DNA of 64,000 nucleotides from assembly GCA_023653785.1 (NCBI GenBank), contig JAMKCH010078878.1:62001-126000 (forward strand), read 5' to 3'. The notes beneath the pieces are model-generated. The model did not search any database. It saw only the letters and a list, made by a program, of their open reading frames with translations, and was not told the origin of the DNA. The position numbers and the translations under genes are program-made. Source of the stretch: Ophioderma brevispina (taxonomy: Eukaryota; Echinodermata; Ophiuroidea; Amphilepidida; Ophiodermatidae). Positions 32,655 to 45,105 of this stretch are shown piece by piece. Position 1 is the stretch's first letter. Every line of letters starts with the position of its first letter.

Positions 32655-33620
32655 CTGAGGAAATTCAAAGAGTGTTTTGGTTAAGTAAGAGATGTAGATG
32701 CATTTATACACAGGTATAATTGCAATGCACTTTGATGACATTCTATAGTCATATCTGCAAAGTAAAGTTTAAAACAAGATTTTGAATGCTCAGAACCAGC
32801 CTTTTCAAGAGAAGGATTTTGTTTAATTATGAACCACCTAACAAAAAATTGAAGAAGATGATTGTCATTGTACTTTCATCTGATAAATATTAAAGGTGGG
32901 TGGGTTGGAAATTACCTTTATATAATTTTGGTCCATCAAAATTCATGACAAATATCCACTGGGAAACACTTATTGAGGAGAAAAATGGAGCTCAACGACT
33001 TATTTGGGATCTTTTTAGGACTGCCTGAGGCATGTGGTGCTTACTCACTTGATTGGGATCTTTTTAAGAATCTTAGAGAAAAAAAGAGGTTTGATAAACC
33101 TAATGACCTCTGGCTGTCAACAGTGTTCCCCAGAGGAATTATTAATCCAAATACGCATACAATTCAAAACAAGAAAATAGACTTTTCCTCTGTCATTAAA
33201 ATTAAAATACTGACAATATTCTTTTTTTTGTGAAACAGAAATTGACATAGTTTCACTCCATTTTGGATAAATGTGGTGGGTCCTGAAAATACTCCTTTGA
33301 AAGGATAGACCCTTAACTCAAGGGTATGGAAGACATCCAATATATTGTATGCAAAATACTGGCCAATTCCATAATCCTTTGAAAAGAACAAAAACAAATT
33401 TAAATTTATGAGAAGTATAATGGTATGATATGATGAAAAGGGAATCAGTGATCACCATCATGGTGAAAAATTAATTGGAACACCAGAGTTCCAATACTTT
33501 TACCAAAGCATGTGTGGGAGGCTACTAAGGTGAAACATGTACACATATTTGATCTTTGCTCAGAGTGGCACAGACATTGAAAAAAGAGGTGGTAAGTTAT
33601 GAAGCATTAGATTACATCTG

Positions 33621-33807
33621 TATTATAATCTGTGTCGCTACCTCTGTGCAGTGACGTCAGCACAAAATTTGTTGGTCACGAGTAAATCGCTCGCACTGAC
33701 TTGATCAACGGCGATTTTATGTGCGCGCACAAAGACAGCATTTTTGACGCGGGGCGTAAATCTTGTGCTGACATCATTGCACAGAGGTAGTGACATGGAC
33801 TATAATA
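33621..33807. mobile_element. MITE with about 50-bp inverted ends
   Basis: The left arm TATTATAATCTGTGTCGCTA, CCTCTGTGCAGTGACGTCAG and the complemented right arm TATTATAGTCCATGTCACTA, CCTCTGTGCAATGATGTCAG match at most bases. TA-rich termini fit a Tc1/mariner-type MITE. Confidence 0.8.
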
Positions 33808-34018
33808 GTCTTAGGTTCCATCACTGTTTGCTACATCCCTAGTGGATAGCATAAGAGTAGTGTTTTTAAAATAAAATCACAGTTTTAAATTGAACCAAGT
33901 GCAAGTGTTTTTATTTAAAATTTTTGAGCACTGGCAACTATGGGGATAGAAAAATACCAAGAATACTAAACATTATGTTAATCCCTTTTGAGCACTAATA
34001 TGTGGTTATTCATAGGGT

Positions 34019-34229
34019 TACTGTAAAAGTGATAATTTTCGCGTGTGTAATTTTTCGCGTTTCAGCGTTTTTAACATTTTTGCTTGTTTTTAAATTCGCT
34101 CTTTTCAGCTATCCTACATAGACCTACACACAAATAAACATTTTCGCGGGTTTTTAATTTCGTGCTAGCTCAGAAGCGCGCGTAAAGCGCGAAAATTAAT
34201 GTAGCGCGAAAATTTCCACTTTTACAGTA
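34019..34229. mobile_element. MITE with TACTGTAAAAGTG ends
   Basis: The left end is TACTGTAAAAGTGATAATTT and the right end complements to TACTGTAAAAGTGGAAATTT, each followed by TCGCG motifs. About 210 bases with TA at the borders, no ORF. It is probably mariner-related. Confidence 0.8.
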
Positions 34230-34540
34230 TATCATGGAATTAGCCAATCAGAGACATGGTAAGAAAACTTGGAGGTTCACTCAGCTTTAGAGGGTCTATT
34301 TCTATTGGTTACTCAGCAGGTTATATCATGTTACACTATGTAATGGTCCAATCACAGGTGATATTAAAAAGGTGGTTATCTAAAGTGATTGCTGGATGAT
34401 TTACAAATATCATGATAAGCAAATAATTAATATCAAGCTGACTGTATCTAAAATCCAGTACACAATGAAGGACATCAATTGAAAATGGTTATCAATATAT
34501 TTCTGATGGGATTTGAGCCCCAGACCAGATAATAATATAC

Positions 34541-34831
34541 CTTCAATTTTGGGGGCTTCGTGTACATCAAGCAAGGCTGCAGTACGATGGACACCCAGTT
34601 CACAAGAATATTCATCAGCTTCTTCAAAGGTCACGTCATGTATTGTGAGGGATCTTCTTCTTCCTTTTGAGACAATCTCAAACTTCTTGACATCTGCTTT
34701 GGTAATCTCCACACCTGATTTGAACCATTTTACATCAGCTTGTACATCTGACACTTCACAGATGAATTCTACTGTTCTTGAAGGTACTGTAGTTATAGGC
34801 TTAAGCTCCTCAACAATGGTGAACTCGGGTA
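34541..34831 (-). CDS. titin-like Ig exon (intact)
   Basis: A 291-base minus-strand exon, acceptor ATCCAGCAG|TACC, donor GAAG|GTATAT. It encodes PEFTIVEELKPITTVPSRTV, EFICEVSDVQADVKWFKSGV with Cys and Trp, KKFEIVSKGRRRSLTIHDV, TFEEADEYSCELGVHRTAAL with Tyr-x-Cys, LDVHEAPKIEG. This is the same Ig subtype (PxFxIVEELKP... RRSLxIHDV... EAP) as the exons at 60995, 62069 and the Ig at the start of the 57-52 kb exon. The frame is fully open. Confidence 0.92.
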
Positions 34832-34878
34832 CTGCTGGATGCAAGACGGGGCCATCCGTGTGAGTACATGTAAGATAT

Positions 34879-34985
34879 TGGGTGCCATTGGGTGCCATTT
34901 GGGTGTCATTTGAGTGCCATTGGGTACCAACATAGTGTAAACTGGGTACCAACAGAATGTGAACTGGGTGCCAGTTGGGTGCCAT
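34879..34985. repeat. TGGGTGCCAT-type minisatellite
   Basis: Imperfect tandem units of TGGGTGCCATT / TGGGTACCAAC lie immediately upstream (in transcript sense) of the Ig exon acceptor. Confidence 0.7.
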
Positions 34986-36789
34986 GCAGGATACTTACCA
35001 TTGGTGCAAAGTGCTTGTAACCATGGTATAACAAGCATACCAGAACAAGGCTTAACTCTTATTTGCATGAAAGTGCCATTCAAGGTATTATGGTAATACA
35101 TTACAGTGAGGAAGATAAGGAGCAAATATTAGATCATTTAGGCAAAGAAACATGATTTGTATGCCCTTAATGATTTGAAGAATACAATTTGGAAAAGATT
35201 CCAATTCATATAGATATAAATCAAGTAGTCTGGTAAAAGTAGACTTTCGTGGGCAACAAATCATTTGTTTCTTGGTCTCAAGACAAATGCTGGAGAATGT
35301 GACAGGAAGCTGCATGGAAAAAGGGAACAACTTGCCTAATTAACAGTGCACAAAGAGAACCAAGTTGCCAGGTAAATATTTGTAACAAAATGTCTTCATC
35401 AGATAGGTAAACTCCAAGCTGGTGCATTTCAATTTGAATGAAGTGTCATTAGAGTTGTGTAAATGTTGACCTTTGATTAAAATACTACTGTGCATACAAC
35501 AAAGATTTTGTGGATGAGTATTGTCAGTCATTCATAATGGAAATACAGCATTCCCTGGAATGCATATGTCATCTGGCATTGCTAGAGTAGGGCCTACAAA
35601 CAGACATATCTTGATTCTAGAAGATCCCTGGCGGATGGGTAAATCTTACTGCCCAACCCATTACTAAGTAAACCTTTCAGCATGTAAAAGGCACTTTATC
35701 GTTGATTTCGCTTGGCAACTCTCAGATATAAAATGATCCTTAGACTTAGACATCCAAGGACATCTTCAAGTGTGTGGTTTGTTCAGAAAGTTTACCATCA
35801 AAAAGGTCAGCCACAATGTATTTTACACATTTTCAATATGCTGTGGGTTCGGGTATGTTCACAGCTGCTAGCTATGACAGGTGTGACTTTTTTAACAAAG
35901 CAATAATGCACATTTCTAATATTTTTTTATACTATGGAACTTTGATCTGGGTAGGCATGAAACAGCATCTGTCAATTCGCTAATTTTTATTATTGGTAAC
36001 TAGCAAAAATGTGTTCATGCCAAAATAAATAGCTGGGAACAGCCCAGAGGCATTGACAAGGGTCAAAAGACATTTGACCTCTGACTGACCTTTGGCCCAT
36101 ATGACCTCATTTTGATTTTTAAATATTTGCCAAAATATGCAAAATAACTCATTATCATATTGATGAATATGCAAATGAATTCAAACAGTAGAGTTTAACA
36201 TGTTCTATCATTGTACCAAGTATGAAGTTATAGTCAGTCAATGTGTTCAAGAGTATGAGTTCAGTAAGTGCAGGTATAACATTTTTACAACACACAGACA
36301 CACAAACACTACATAGGCCTTCTGCCAAAATATTACTTAAGTGTCAACCTGCAGGCAGACGACACAAAACCTGTGCAAAACACACTTTTGCTCTAAATTG
36401 AACAAGAAATTGAAAATTATTAAAACTGTGTTCTCTTACGTAATAAGCTTGAAACATACAAGGTGCTACATGCACAAATACTTCACAAACAATATCAAGA
36501 GAAACAGCAAACGTGATAGTACAACATAAGACATTGAAATGATAGAAAAACATTATAACTTCTTGACATGGCTATGCCAATTATCAAAGGTTTATAACAA
36601 TGGTACTATTTGTAGACATTATAATAAACATTAGTAAATGGAGTTGAAAAAATTAGAACATTTCTAGACCAAAGCTAATAACTATTTATACTATATGACA
36701 CTTAATTCTATATGCAAATCATAGAATCTAAAGCAAAGGGATTATCAACTTAGTTGTATCTTCTAGAAAAAAAGTTAAAACATGGTCAG

Positions 36790-36960
36790 TTGCAATTTTT
36801 GTGACGTTTGCACTGAAACCCTGATTAACCAAATTTGCATTTTAAAATGGGGCATTTTGATGACAGTTTGCACGGAAACCCTGATTAACCAAATTTGGGC
36901 AATTTGTTTGTAAAAGGGGCACTTTGATGACAATTGGAGCACTGCAACCCTGATTTGGAG
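36790..36960. repeat. tandem repeat, about 70-bp unit, 2-3 copies
   Basis: GTTTGCACTGAAACCCTGAT, TAACCAAATTTG and GGGGCATTTTGATGACA blocks recur, ending with a partial unit GCACTGCAACCCTGATTTGG. Intronic. Confidence 0.75.
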
Positions 36961-37705
36961 GGAAATTATTTTAAGACCCCAATTTAACCATTCCTCATCA
37001 TAAAGAACCGGCTTTTAATTCTTTGTCATTGAAGGAACTGCCCACCTTAGACCTCCTCTGTTGAAATTCTAGTAGGTACGCATACGTCAAGTTCATACTG
37101 GACAAGAGCAGACGATGGCGGCCAAGCCATCATTCAATATTGCAACCACCCAAAATATCAAAAGAAATTACAGCAATAGGGAGTACAAACCACAACATTT
37201 GGGTGTTTTGATGGGGGTTGGTCATGTGGTCTTCCGATGACCCACAACGACCTCGCCTTGTTCTTTATTCATTTTTGGATAAGACAATATTCCTTGACAA
37301 CATATAAAAAATTCAAAATTTTTCATCCAGATTTTGCTTTTATGTGTTGAACCAATGGTGACATCTAAAATTAGGATTTCTTTGGCTTCCCGCCCCTGAA
37401 GAGTGAAGTTTTTACTTTGTTTTTCATTCAGGACACAATTTTGCTGCAAGACTGCAAGATGACTTATTAAACTTTCCATCCAAATTGTTACAATCCCTTC
37501 ACTATGAATTATTAGTGAGTATCTGGTTGATGGTAAATGTAATACCTACGCTAAAGATGGGATGTTTCTAAAGCCAAATGATAAAAGTGATTGCTTCTAA
37601 CAGAAACATACACTACATGACAATTACATCTTTATTATGATCACTAAAATAACAGTCCTAGTTCTGAGCATGACATTTGACCTTGACCTGCTATGACACA
37701 GTAAC

Positions 37706-37775
37706 CTTCTTCTTCAGTTGGTGCCTTTTCTCTGATTATCGGCGCTTCTTCAACCACTTCTGCCTTCTTGCGTTG
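37706..37775 (-). CDS. small PEVK/linker exon
   Basis: A 70-base minus-strand exon, acceptor ATATTTCAG|CAACGC, donor GAAG|GTTACT. It encodes QRKKAEVVEEAPIIREKAPT followed by EEE. This K/E/P/V-rich content is like titin PEVK exons. It is too short for a family match and rests on splice sites and composition. Confidence 0.6.
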
Positions 37776-38183
37776 CTGAAATATGAGAAATAAACGACAC
37801 TTTCTCATATTTTACATGATCATTAATGGGTTTAGAGTTTGTTATTGGTCGGTCACATAATGTTCTCATACCCCAAAATAATAGCACAAGTTAATAGACT
37901 TGATACCCATTTTTATACCTAAAATTTTTGAATCCCCATTATCCCTACCGGAGACATTAATTTGGCAGTTGAAATTGAATCTTTTGTTTTATCTATCACA
38001 ACTTTTGAAAAAAATGTGTTTTTATAACATGGTAACCATCATTAATTATGAACTGAAAAGGCATATTCCAATTAATCAAACCCCATATGTATTTATGTAC
38101 TCAGTTTCTAGTGTGTTTTCCTGGGTGCGTATACGGAATTAATGTGGAATAGATTATCTGTCTTAAAAACTACATTGACATAC

Positions 38184-38375
38184 CGCTGCATCCATTCTTC
38201 TTTCCTTTTCTTCATCATGTTTGAGTCTTCAGATGACACGGATTCAAAGATGCTGCTTCCCTAAGCTAGACTCATAATCTTTGGGTTCTACATCTTCAAG
38301 GATCTTCACAATGTCTTCCAGAGTGAGCTCCTCTTCTGATTTGGTTGAGGCGGATGTGTCTTGAGATGAAGGTCC
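38184..38375 (-). CDS. linker exon, acidic
   Basis: A 192-base minus-strand exon, acceptor TTCTTCAG|GGACC, donor GCAGCG|GTATGT. It encodes GPSSQDTSASTKSEEELTLE, DIVKILEDVEPKDYESSLG, then after a one-base shift a SVSSEDSNMMKKRKEEWMQR segment. Splice sites are good. There is no known domain and it may be disordered or a protein-binding linker. The length is a multiple of three. Confidence 0.65.
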
Positions 38376-39979
38376 CTGAAGAATGATGTAAATTTAGCAT
38401 CAGCAATTAAAATAATTAATCAATTAACTAGATACAGAATGTTAATTAATATGACTGGCAATCGGGTGTGTCTACTTGGCTTTTAATGGGCTGTGGTATA
38501 CAGCACCTTTCATAGGGCAGAGACCAGTAGCGTGTCAATCATTATCTGGTGCTTTTTCAAAAATGTTAATGTATTGTATTTAAGTATTACCCAAAAAATG
38601 ACCCTCTGCTGACGTGTGATTGCGTGGTGTGCATCTATAGGCTCTCATTTTGTAATCTAATGGTCATGTAGGTTCAATTCCCTCTTCAAAAGGGGCCCCC
38701 CCCCCAAACAAATTTTTTAAATTACTGAATTTTAAGAGTTAGAATTACAATGAAAATATTAGAGTGCAAATGAATCAGAGAATATAAATGGTCCTGAACC
38801 TATTTGTCATGGTTTAACACCAGAGTATTAGTTGATTGATAAGGTTACCTGATCAGCCCCTAGTTCCACTCATGTAACTTAGGCATCATCTTTTAAAATT
38901 TGGACATAATCTAAACTGTTCTGTGGAGTTCCAATGCCATTTCAGGTTTGAGATGTTTTGAAGATGTCTATTTCCTAAATAAAAAGAAAGAATACTTTTG
39001 GCTTTTGACATACATATCATCTCTAGAGTCTGTACAATAATTGTCCTTACCAATTGTAACCGATGTCTTTACAAGTTGTTCCCACAAAGTTCATGCAACA
39101 TGTACACAGCTGCCAAATTTGGCAAGCCCAATGTAGACCAACAGGGTAAGTTGCACCTGAATTTCATGTGAAGTTTTGAATCTGGAAACAAAGGGTTTAT
39201 CGTAGACACGTGATGCATAAACTCTCAAGAATGCCTATAATATACCGTTATTGCAATAATTAATATTTAAGAAGCCACATTTGCAGCTGTAAAGTTGAGC
39301 AGAATCTGTCTGTTATCTTGGCTTAAAATGGCACCTTTCACTACACACAACTCATCTTGACTAGATAGTCTATGATAACATCAGCCATGAAAAAGTTAAG
39401 ACTATCTAGTATGATCATCAGGACTAAGTCAGCCCCTAGCCGCTTGTTTAGTATGGATGAATCATATCTACAGTAATAATTGTTCAAATTTAATAGACAC
39501 TCATTAGATAAGGACCTAGTATGGATCCATTGCTAAATAGTGACCCATTCTTGTAGTATATATTAAGACCCCATCTATAGAGCATACTGAACCTACACAG
39601 TCCAACGGCGTGTCCATGTTCGCTCAGGCTGTTTGAAGGCAAATAAATACAATCTTTAAAAAACAAATTTCCTATATTAAGCTGGATTTGTGGGAATGTG
39701 TTGACTTGATTTGAAATTTTTTTCTTTGATATTATTCTTAAAGACCTTGTAATGTTACGCATAAAAAAATAATCTACTTCAAAACTTACTGAAAAATCAG
39801 AATTGTCAAAATACAAGATATGGAGTGGCTCATCTTCCTAAATTATCAACAAGGCATTCTGATTAAAAGAGAAATATATATTCATAATGTTTGAGTGTTC
39901 TTCCATGAGTAGCATCAATTGATGTGGAAGCTGTTGGCTTCTGTTGCACTTTGGCTACATATAAACATCCGGTACATAC
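38376..39979. other. intron, nothing recognised
   Basis: A C-run is at about 38696-38705, otherwise AT-rich sequence without exon or element that I can support. Confidence 0.5.
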
Positions 39980-40274
39980 CTTCTGAATTTTATGCTGCAG
40001 CTGGTACACTTCCAACTTTTCTTTCGCCTGTACATCAGGGATAACTGTTTGCTTCTTCTCTGTACCTACTTCATTAGTAAGAACACATGATATTGCCCTC
40101 ATCGTGAGGGAACACTATGGATGAGGAACTTGTACTCCTCCTTTTTCTCATCATGTTTGAAGATATACTCTGTTTCTTCAAGTGGGTTGATGCCTTTGAA
40201 CCATTGGTTTTGTTTTTTTTTTAATTTTTGGAGGATTATAACACCCATCTTGTAGCGGAAGATGGCCTTTTCAC
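39980..40274 (-). CDS. Ig-like domain exon (second part)
   Basis: A 295-base minus-strand exon, acceptor AACATCAG|GTGAAA, donor CAGAAG|GTATGT. It encodes GEKAIFRYKMG, then QNQWFKGINPLEETEYIFKH with the core Trp, DEKKEEYKFLIHSVPSR, a shifted DEGNIMC segment (second Cys), and VIPDVQAKEKLEVYQLQHKI. The first Cys position is Tyr (FRYKM). It continues the exon 40783-40925, which ends DVSEG. A frameshift lies near 40100. Confidence 0.75.
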
Positions 40275-40410
40275 CTGATGTTGAATGAAATTTGCAATTA
40301 AATTTCATGAAGATATATAAATTCAAGACCACAATCTGAGATCTTGACTAATATCATTTGGCATTTAGATTTTTGAATGTGTTTTAAATAAGTTTCATCA
40401 TACTCACCAG

Positions 40411-40576
40411 GGCCCGTTCCCAAAATTTGTGCGTAACCCTATGTGTAAACTAATCATGCTATGTCATTGACACAACAACCTTTCATATTGATTACAAAGT
40501 GCTTTGGACCAATTGATCCACCTCAGGCATGACATATTATACACCAGATTTACGACTAGAGTTTCGGGAACAGACC
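40411..40576. mobile_element. Harbinger-like MITE
   Basis: The left end is GGCCCGTTCCCAAAATTTGT and the right end complements to GGTCTGTTCCCGAAACTC. A GGGCCNGTTCC start is typical of PIF/Harbinger MITEs. About 166 bases, inside the intron between two exons of an Ig domain. The target duplication is not clear. Confidence 0.6.
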
Positions 40577-40782
40577 GCCAGGATGCCATTTTTAGAATTG
40601 CCATTAATGGGCAGTTTGTATCAACATATCCGTAAAAATGGGATCAAAAGAAGCAGAGAGCTATTCTGAACAATACAATATCAAAATATCTTATTGTCCA
40701 TTAGGGCACCTACATACTACATTTTTAAAAGTTTATAGGTTTTAACTCACACTTTATCTTTTCCCTAAATAGGCCAGCTTAC

Positions 40783-40925
40783 CTTCACTGACATCAAGTT
40801 TCTTTGTTCTCAACAAAGAATGGTGCTATCAACTTGGATTTAGGGGTGACTTTCAGCTTAGCTGTTCTGCGCCGACCCTCAATCTCAATGGGTATTCGGG
40901 TTCATCATCCAGTGTTGTTGTCGAC
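40783..40925 (-). CDS. Ig domain end plus start of next Ig, exon
   Basis: A 143-base minus-strand exon, acceptor CTAATCAG|GTCGAC, donor GTGAAG|GTAAGC. It encodes TTLDDEPEY, IEIEGRRRTAKLKVTPKSKL, IAPFFVENKE and LDVSEG. The GRRRTAKLKV part looks like the last beta strand of one Ig domain, and APFFVENKE...LDVSEG is the start of the next, completed by exon 39980-40274. Two single-base shifts are needed. The Cys- and Trp-bearing exon of the first domain was not found upstream. Confidence 0.7.
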
Positions 40926-41159
40926 CTGATTAGAGCCAAAATCAAAGGAATCATAGTTTAGTGGAGCTAGCTGTCGCTATACGCATACTGCTTATAAATT
41001 TGTATGATATTTTCAAAAAATTTAAACGTTTTTATATTTCTGACATATTCATTCTATGTGTAATGTGATGAATATGTTACTAAACATATTTATAATGTAC
41101 AATAAAAGTGGCATGGCAGAAATACCACTGGTAGCATTTGCCTTTTAATCAGGCTGTAA

Positions 41160-41420
41160 AAGAGGAGAGGCAGAGGGGCAGATGCCCTCTGAATTCCAAA
41201 AAGCTCCTAAATCTGTGAAAAAGAGTTTAAAAAGGCAAAAAACAGATTTTTGTGAGTGGAGTGAGCCAATTTTTTTTTTGGCCAAGTAAAGGTGAAAATT
41301 TCGATTAAAGTCCACTTTTGCCAAAATTCTTCAAAAACCCTTTGCAATTTTGGGCAAAAGTCCCCTTTTTAAAAAAAATTGTCCCTCCCCTAAACATAAC
41401 TCTGGTTCAGGCCTGCGTCT
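41160..41420. repeat. probable interspersed repeat
   Basis: The left part GAGAGGCAGAGGGGCAG and right part GTCCCTCCCCTAAACATAAC, with runs like AAAGTCCACTTTTGCC and AAAGTCCCCTTTT, resemble the GTCCACTTTT-rich interior of the hAT MITEs at 30.9 and 51 kb. The ends are not clear. Confidence 0.4.
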
Positions 41421-41507
41421 AAAACCAGACGTAGTAGCTGTAGTAGCCTTGTAGTAGAGAGTTAATACAAAATAAAACATTTTAGCTTGACCGAGTCTTT
41501 CTATATC

Positions 41508-41594
41508 ACCAGCATAACACCAGCATAACACCAGCATAACACCAGCATAACACCAGCATAACACCAGCATAACACCAGCATAACACCAGCATAC
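41508..41594. repeat. 11-bp tandem repeat, about 8 units
   Basis: Perfect or near-perfect tandem copies of ACCAGCATAAC. The period of 11 is not a multiple of three. On the minus strand it reads open as a Cys/Trp/Val/Leu repeat, which is coincidental. Confidence 0.95.
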
Positions 41595-41849
41595 CCAGAC
41601 GGGGTGCATGAACACCCCAAAGTTTACAAAACAGTTATACAAAATCCGCCTATTTTACTTATTGGAGGCCCCCTGCACCCTGACTGCACCCCAAGTTCAT
41701 CCAGGACTAGGTGAGCATGCGCAATGAGCATTTATTAGCATAACCTCCGCGGCTCGAAAAGCCTAATTGCGTTATACAACACAGATAAAGCACAGAAGTA
41801 ACATTAATAAATATGGCTGATATATTAGAACCTAATCATATACCATATA

Positions 41850-43720
41850 AGTAGAGCAGTTTGGGGAACAGCACCATGGCAATGAATGTAGAAAAGAAAA
41901 GGCAGCCAAACCCCAGAATTATGAGGAATTAACAAATTGATGTAGTTGGATGGGGCTCTTAGCACATCGTCAGTTGGCGAGCACGTAATGGGGAGATTGG
42001 GTTGCTATTGCGCATTGTCCTGCCAGGATCTCCACTCTACTGTGTATGAAGCAGTCCCTGAAACGCTCATATTGAGGAAGAGAACGGGCAAAAACCCTGC
42101 AAGGAAGTGCGCCTCCCTCCGAGTAAACGAGATCCCGGTTACAATATCAAGTGCTCATTCAAATGGATACATATTGACTACCAAGAATTATTTTAAAGTT
42201 TTCTGAATTTCTCCAATGTATGAGATTGTTTGATAGTAAGTGAGGAATGCCAGATGACATCGACATATTCCAGTTGGTCTAACATAACCACAATACACAA
42301 TAAGAAGCCTCAGATGTATTGAAACCGCAAAAACGTTTGAAGAGTACGAGCAATGAACAACGCGTGTTTGCATTCTTGCACATATTGTACATATTGAGTT
42401 CCCCTTTTAGATTTTCTTGTAACCTAACCCCCAGAACTTTACTGATGGCAAACAAAATGCCAAAGAAATGATTCCCGCAATTTTCAAGGGTCAGGCTGGG
42501 TTGGTGGATTTCCATGAAGCTACTTGGATTGCTTGACATTTGGTGGGATTAGTTTGGAGATGGTTGGCCTCAGACCATTCCAGGAAGTCATCAAGATCAG
42601 ACTGTAATTTACTTTCCTCGTTTGTTGCATGACTATTTCACAAACCGTAAGATCGTCAACGTAATTTCCCTAAGATGTATTGCAAGTACTGGCAAGCAAT
42701 CATTGATGACAACCTGGAAAGTAATAGGGCCTAATTTCGTACCTTGAGGAACAGCGGCTTTGAGGAAAGCGGTCAGACCAAGTTTGATTGTATCTAACAC
42801 ATTGGCGACGATTATGGAGAAAACTACATATCCATGGAACAATAGCCCCCCGGACACCCAAGGCAATCTCTTATTCAATGGCATATTGTGAATTGAACAA
42901 GATCGAAGGCCTTGGAAAAGTCCGTGAGGACTACCGTTCCACGCCGTTATGTCTCTGATCAGAACCAAATAAAGATAGTGCATTAAGTTGACTAGATAAG
43001 GATTGGTAGACAGAACGTTTTATGGAAAAGAAAGTTGTCACGGTAATACAGTACAACCCTGCATGTTACCAATTGTTGATATCAATGTTGTTTTGAATAT
43101 CTTGCACAACCCATTTAAGAGCTATGGAAACCTTCACAATTTTTAAGCAAAGATATCATTCCGTGCTAAGGCGTCTTGAGCTATCAATTCAAGAGGAAGT
43201 TTGCTTTTGGAATGAAACCGACAAATGGCATACTTCCAATTGGTGAGGCACATACCCTCTTCGAATGAGCAATTAAGCACATCAGTTAAAGGGCCGCTAA
43301 CTCATAAGCAAACTCTTAATTATTTTAGGTTGAATAACCATCAGGTCCACAAACTTAGAGAGCTTACTTCCTAGCTCATCGTACACTTCCTCAAGGAATA
43401 CAACGTAGGGCTGCTCTGTGAGCAGGTAAGTAAGCAGGACGTTGAGCAATATAAGGGGATTGATAATGAGAGGTTACACCCACACATTTGGAATTGATAG
43501 CATTAGCCATGTCTTTGTGATTAGATTTGGTCAACCCAGGGAGGCATGCTAAGTCTCAGAAGTGTTTGAATTAATCATTGACTTAATCTGTTGGTACCAT
43601 TTGCGCGGTTCAGTTTTTCTGCAGATTTTCTAGACTCTGTTAAGCTGTGTAGACACTTAGACTTTTTCAATTTCCCTCTGAACTTCATTTCCTTTTAGGC
43701 TACGCCCAGTCTAGAGTTAT
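41850..43720 (-). mobile_element. second CR1/L2-type LINE relic (RT part)
   Basis: Minus-strand RT landmarks are in order: VVLTDFSKAFDLVQF at 42901-42934 and upstream bases; AAVPQGTKLGPIT at 42721-42757; VDDLTVCEIVMQQTR at 42616-42660 (Y/FxDD-type active site); a Q-S-D-L-D-D-F-like block then WSEANHLQTN at about 42545-42600; LEYVDVIWHSSLT at about 42235-42275; IHSRVEILAG near 42030. Frames are broken throughout. No endonuclease was recognised, so it is probably 5'-truncated near 43.7 kb. It is distinct from the 2.7-8.0 kb LINE in its motif sequences. Confidence 0.75.
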
Positions 43721-43985
43721 CAATTAGCAACAATGCGGTCTGACGTTTTAGAAATGGAGTCTTTTATGCGTGGTTTAATCACCACGCTCCTATTCTCCAT
43801 TTTAATGCAAAGAAAAATTATTATTACAGAAACTATGGCCGGACAAAAAACCCAAACAGGAAAACATTACCTGAGAACAGCAAGTGTTCCATATGATTGC
43901 AATCTTGTACTCTTTGCAGAGTGTAAGCTGCTTGGTTGCCCTAAACCATTTTGACTTGAAGTTCTTGCTTCTCGGCTTAGCTCAC

Positions 43986-44050
43986 CGTAAAGGCCCTGCT
44001 GTTCCTCAATGGGTTGAGGTCATTGGGACCATCCACAATTTGAACGATTT
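43986..44050 (-). CDS. small linker exon
   Basis: A 65-base minus-strand exon, acceptor CATTTTGCAG|AAATCG, donor TTTAC|GGTGAGC region. It encodes EIVQIVDGPNDLNPLRNSRA then FT. Splice signals are good on both sides, but it is short and there is no domain, so confidence is moderate. Confidence 0.45.
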
Positions 44051-44925
44051 CTGCAAAATGAAAAATGCAAAATAAAACATCAAAAATGTTACAGTGTTAT
44101 ACAAATAATAGAAAGATATAATCAGTTTAAACAACGTTGGTCCATTTTGGAAAATGGTGAAGTGAATGGTCATTTTATGGTCGGTAAGCCAACATCGGGG
44201 CGAAGTCGGGAAAATGGTGGGGGGGAATAGTGTTTATGTCGGCTGACCAACGTCGGGGGCAAGGTTAGCCCATCGACTCGATAATTAGCAATTACTATTA
44301 GGCCTAATTAATAAAGGAAATTAGTATAGCCGAAACGGAAATCTGGGCTTTTAGCAAAAATAGAGCTCGACTTCCCAGACCCAACCACATTGTGCTATAA
44401 AATAAAACATGCCTTTGCAGTGATCATTTTGTTTGTATTTTGTACACTTTGTTTTCACCACAATACAGGGATTCCCTGAGCTTTTCCAGTTTTTTTCACA
44501 ATGCTGTGCAGCTCTGAGATGTAGGTCGCTATTTTGAGTCTTTAGTCTTTTACTTATTGTGTTAAACCTGTTGAACATTTTTTACAATGATATATTATAT
44601 TTTGCCCTTGTTATCAAGCAGTGATGTAGCTCAATTGCAGACCGGCCTCAATGGTACTATTCGACTTCTAATTACAAAGTCCCTGGTCGATTCTCGGTCC
44701 AAGGTAAGTTGACTTTCTGGCACTATACTACGTGAATCAAAAAAAAAATTGTGCAATGATTGCAGTGATCTTGACCTTGATAAAATCACGGAATCATAGC
44801 GTGTGTGTTTTAATAAAGCAAATCTAATACACTCCAAGTGTTGAATAAAATGAAGAAATGGACTGAAAAAATAAGCCAGATATGACAAAAATTATTTAAA
44901 TCAACAATTAAAAAAAAGAAAAAGT

Positions 44926-45105
44926 GGGGGGGGGGGGGCTTTGGGGGCTAAAGCCCCCTCAAAGTTCTCAAGAAAAAGAGGAAGGAAGAAAGAGGAAGGG
45001 AGAAAGAAAAAGAGGAACAAAGAGGAAGGAGAAAAGAAGAAGAAGAAAACAAGGAAGAGGAAAAGAGGAGAAAGAAAGAAAAAGGAGAAAAGCAGGAGCG
45101 ACTCG
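44926..45105. repeat. poly-G and purine-rich (GAA/AAG) low-complexity tract
   Basis: A run of about 14 G is followed by about 130 bases almost entirely A and G (AGAAAAAGAGGAAGGAAG-type). On the plus strand it reads open as a Lys/Arg/Glu-rich chain, but this is composition only. Confidence 0.9.

Larger units (their letters stand above)
32655..34540. other. intron with two MITEs
   Basis: It contains the inverted-repeat elements at 33621-33807 and 34019-34229. A plus-strand ORF at 32973-33233 has no recognisable domain and I treat it as chance. Confidence 0.6.
34832..37705. other. intron with minisatellite and tandem repeat
   Basis: Apart from the two tandem repeats listed separately I see no exon. 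Short ORFs on both strands lack recognisable domains. Confidence 0.55.

Noticed and set aside
32973..33233. 86-codon plus-strand ORF
   Set aside because: Protein-like at first sight (MELNDLFGIFLGLPEACGAY), but it has no known domain, no neighbouring plus-strand exons and lies in an intron of the minus-strand gene.
41508..41594. CRISPR-like direct repeats
   Set aside because: The units are contiguous with no spacers and the genome is eukaryotic, so this is a minisatellite.
41331..41642. Minus-strand ORF with repeated GVMLVLCWCYA
   Set aside because: It is the 11-bp tandem repeat read in frame. The hydrophobic repeat is an artefact of the minisatellite.
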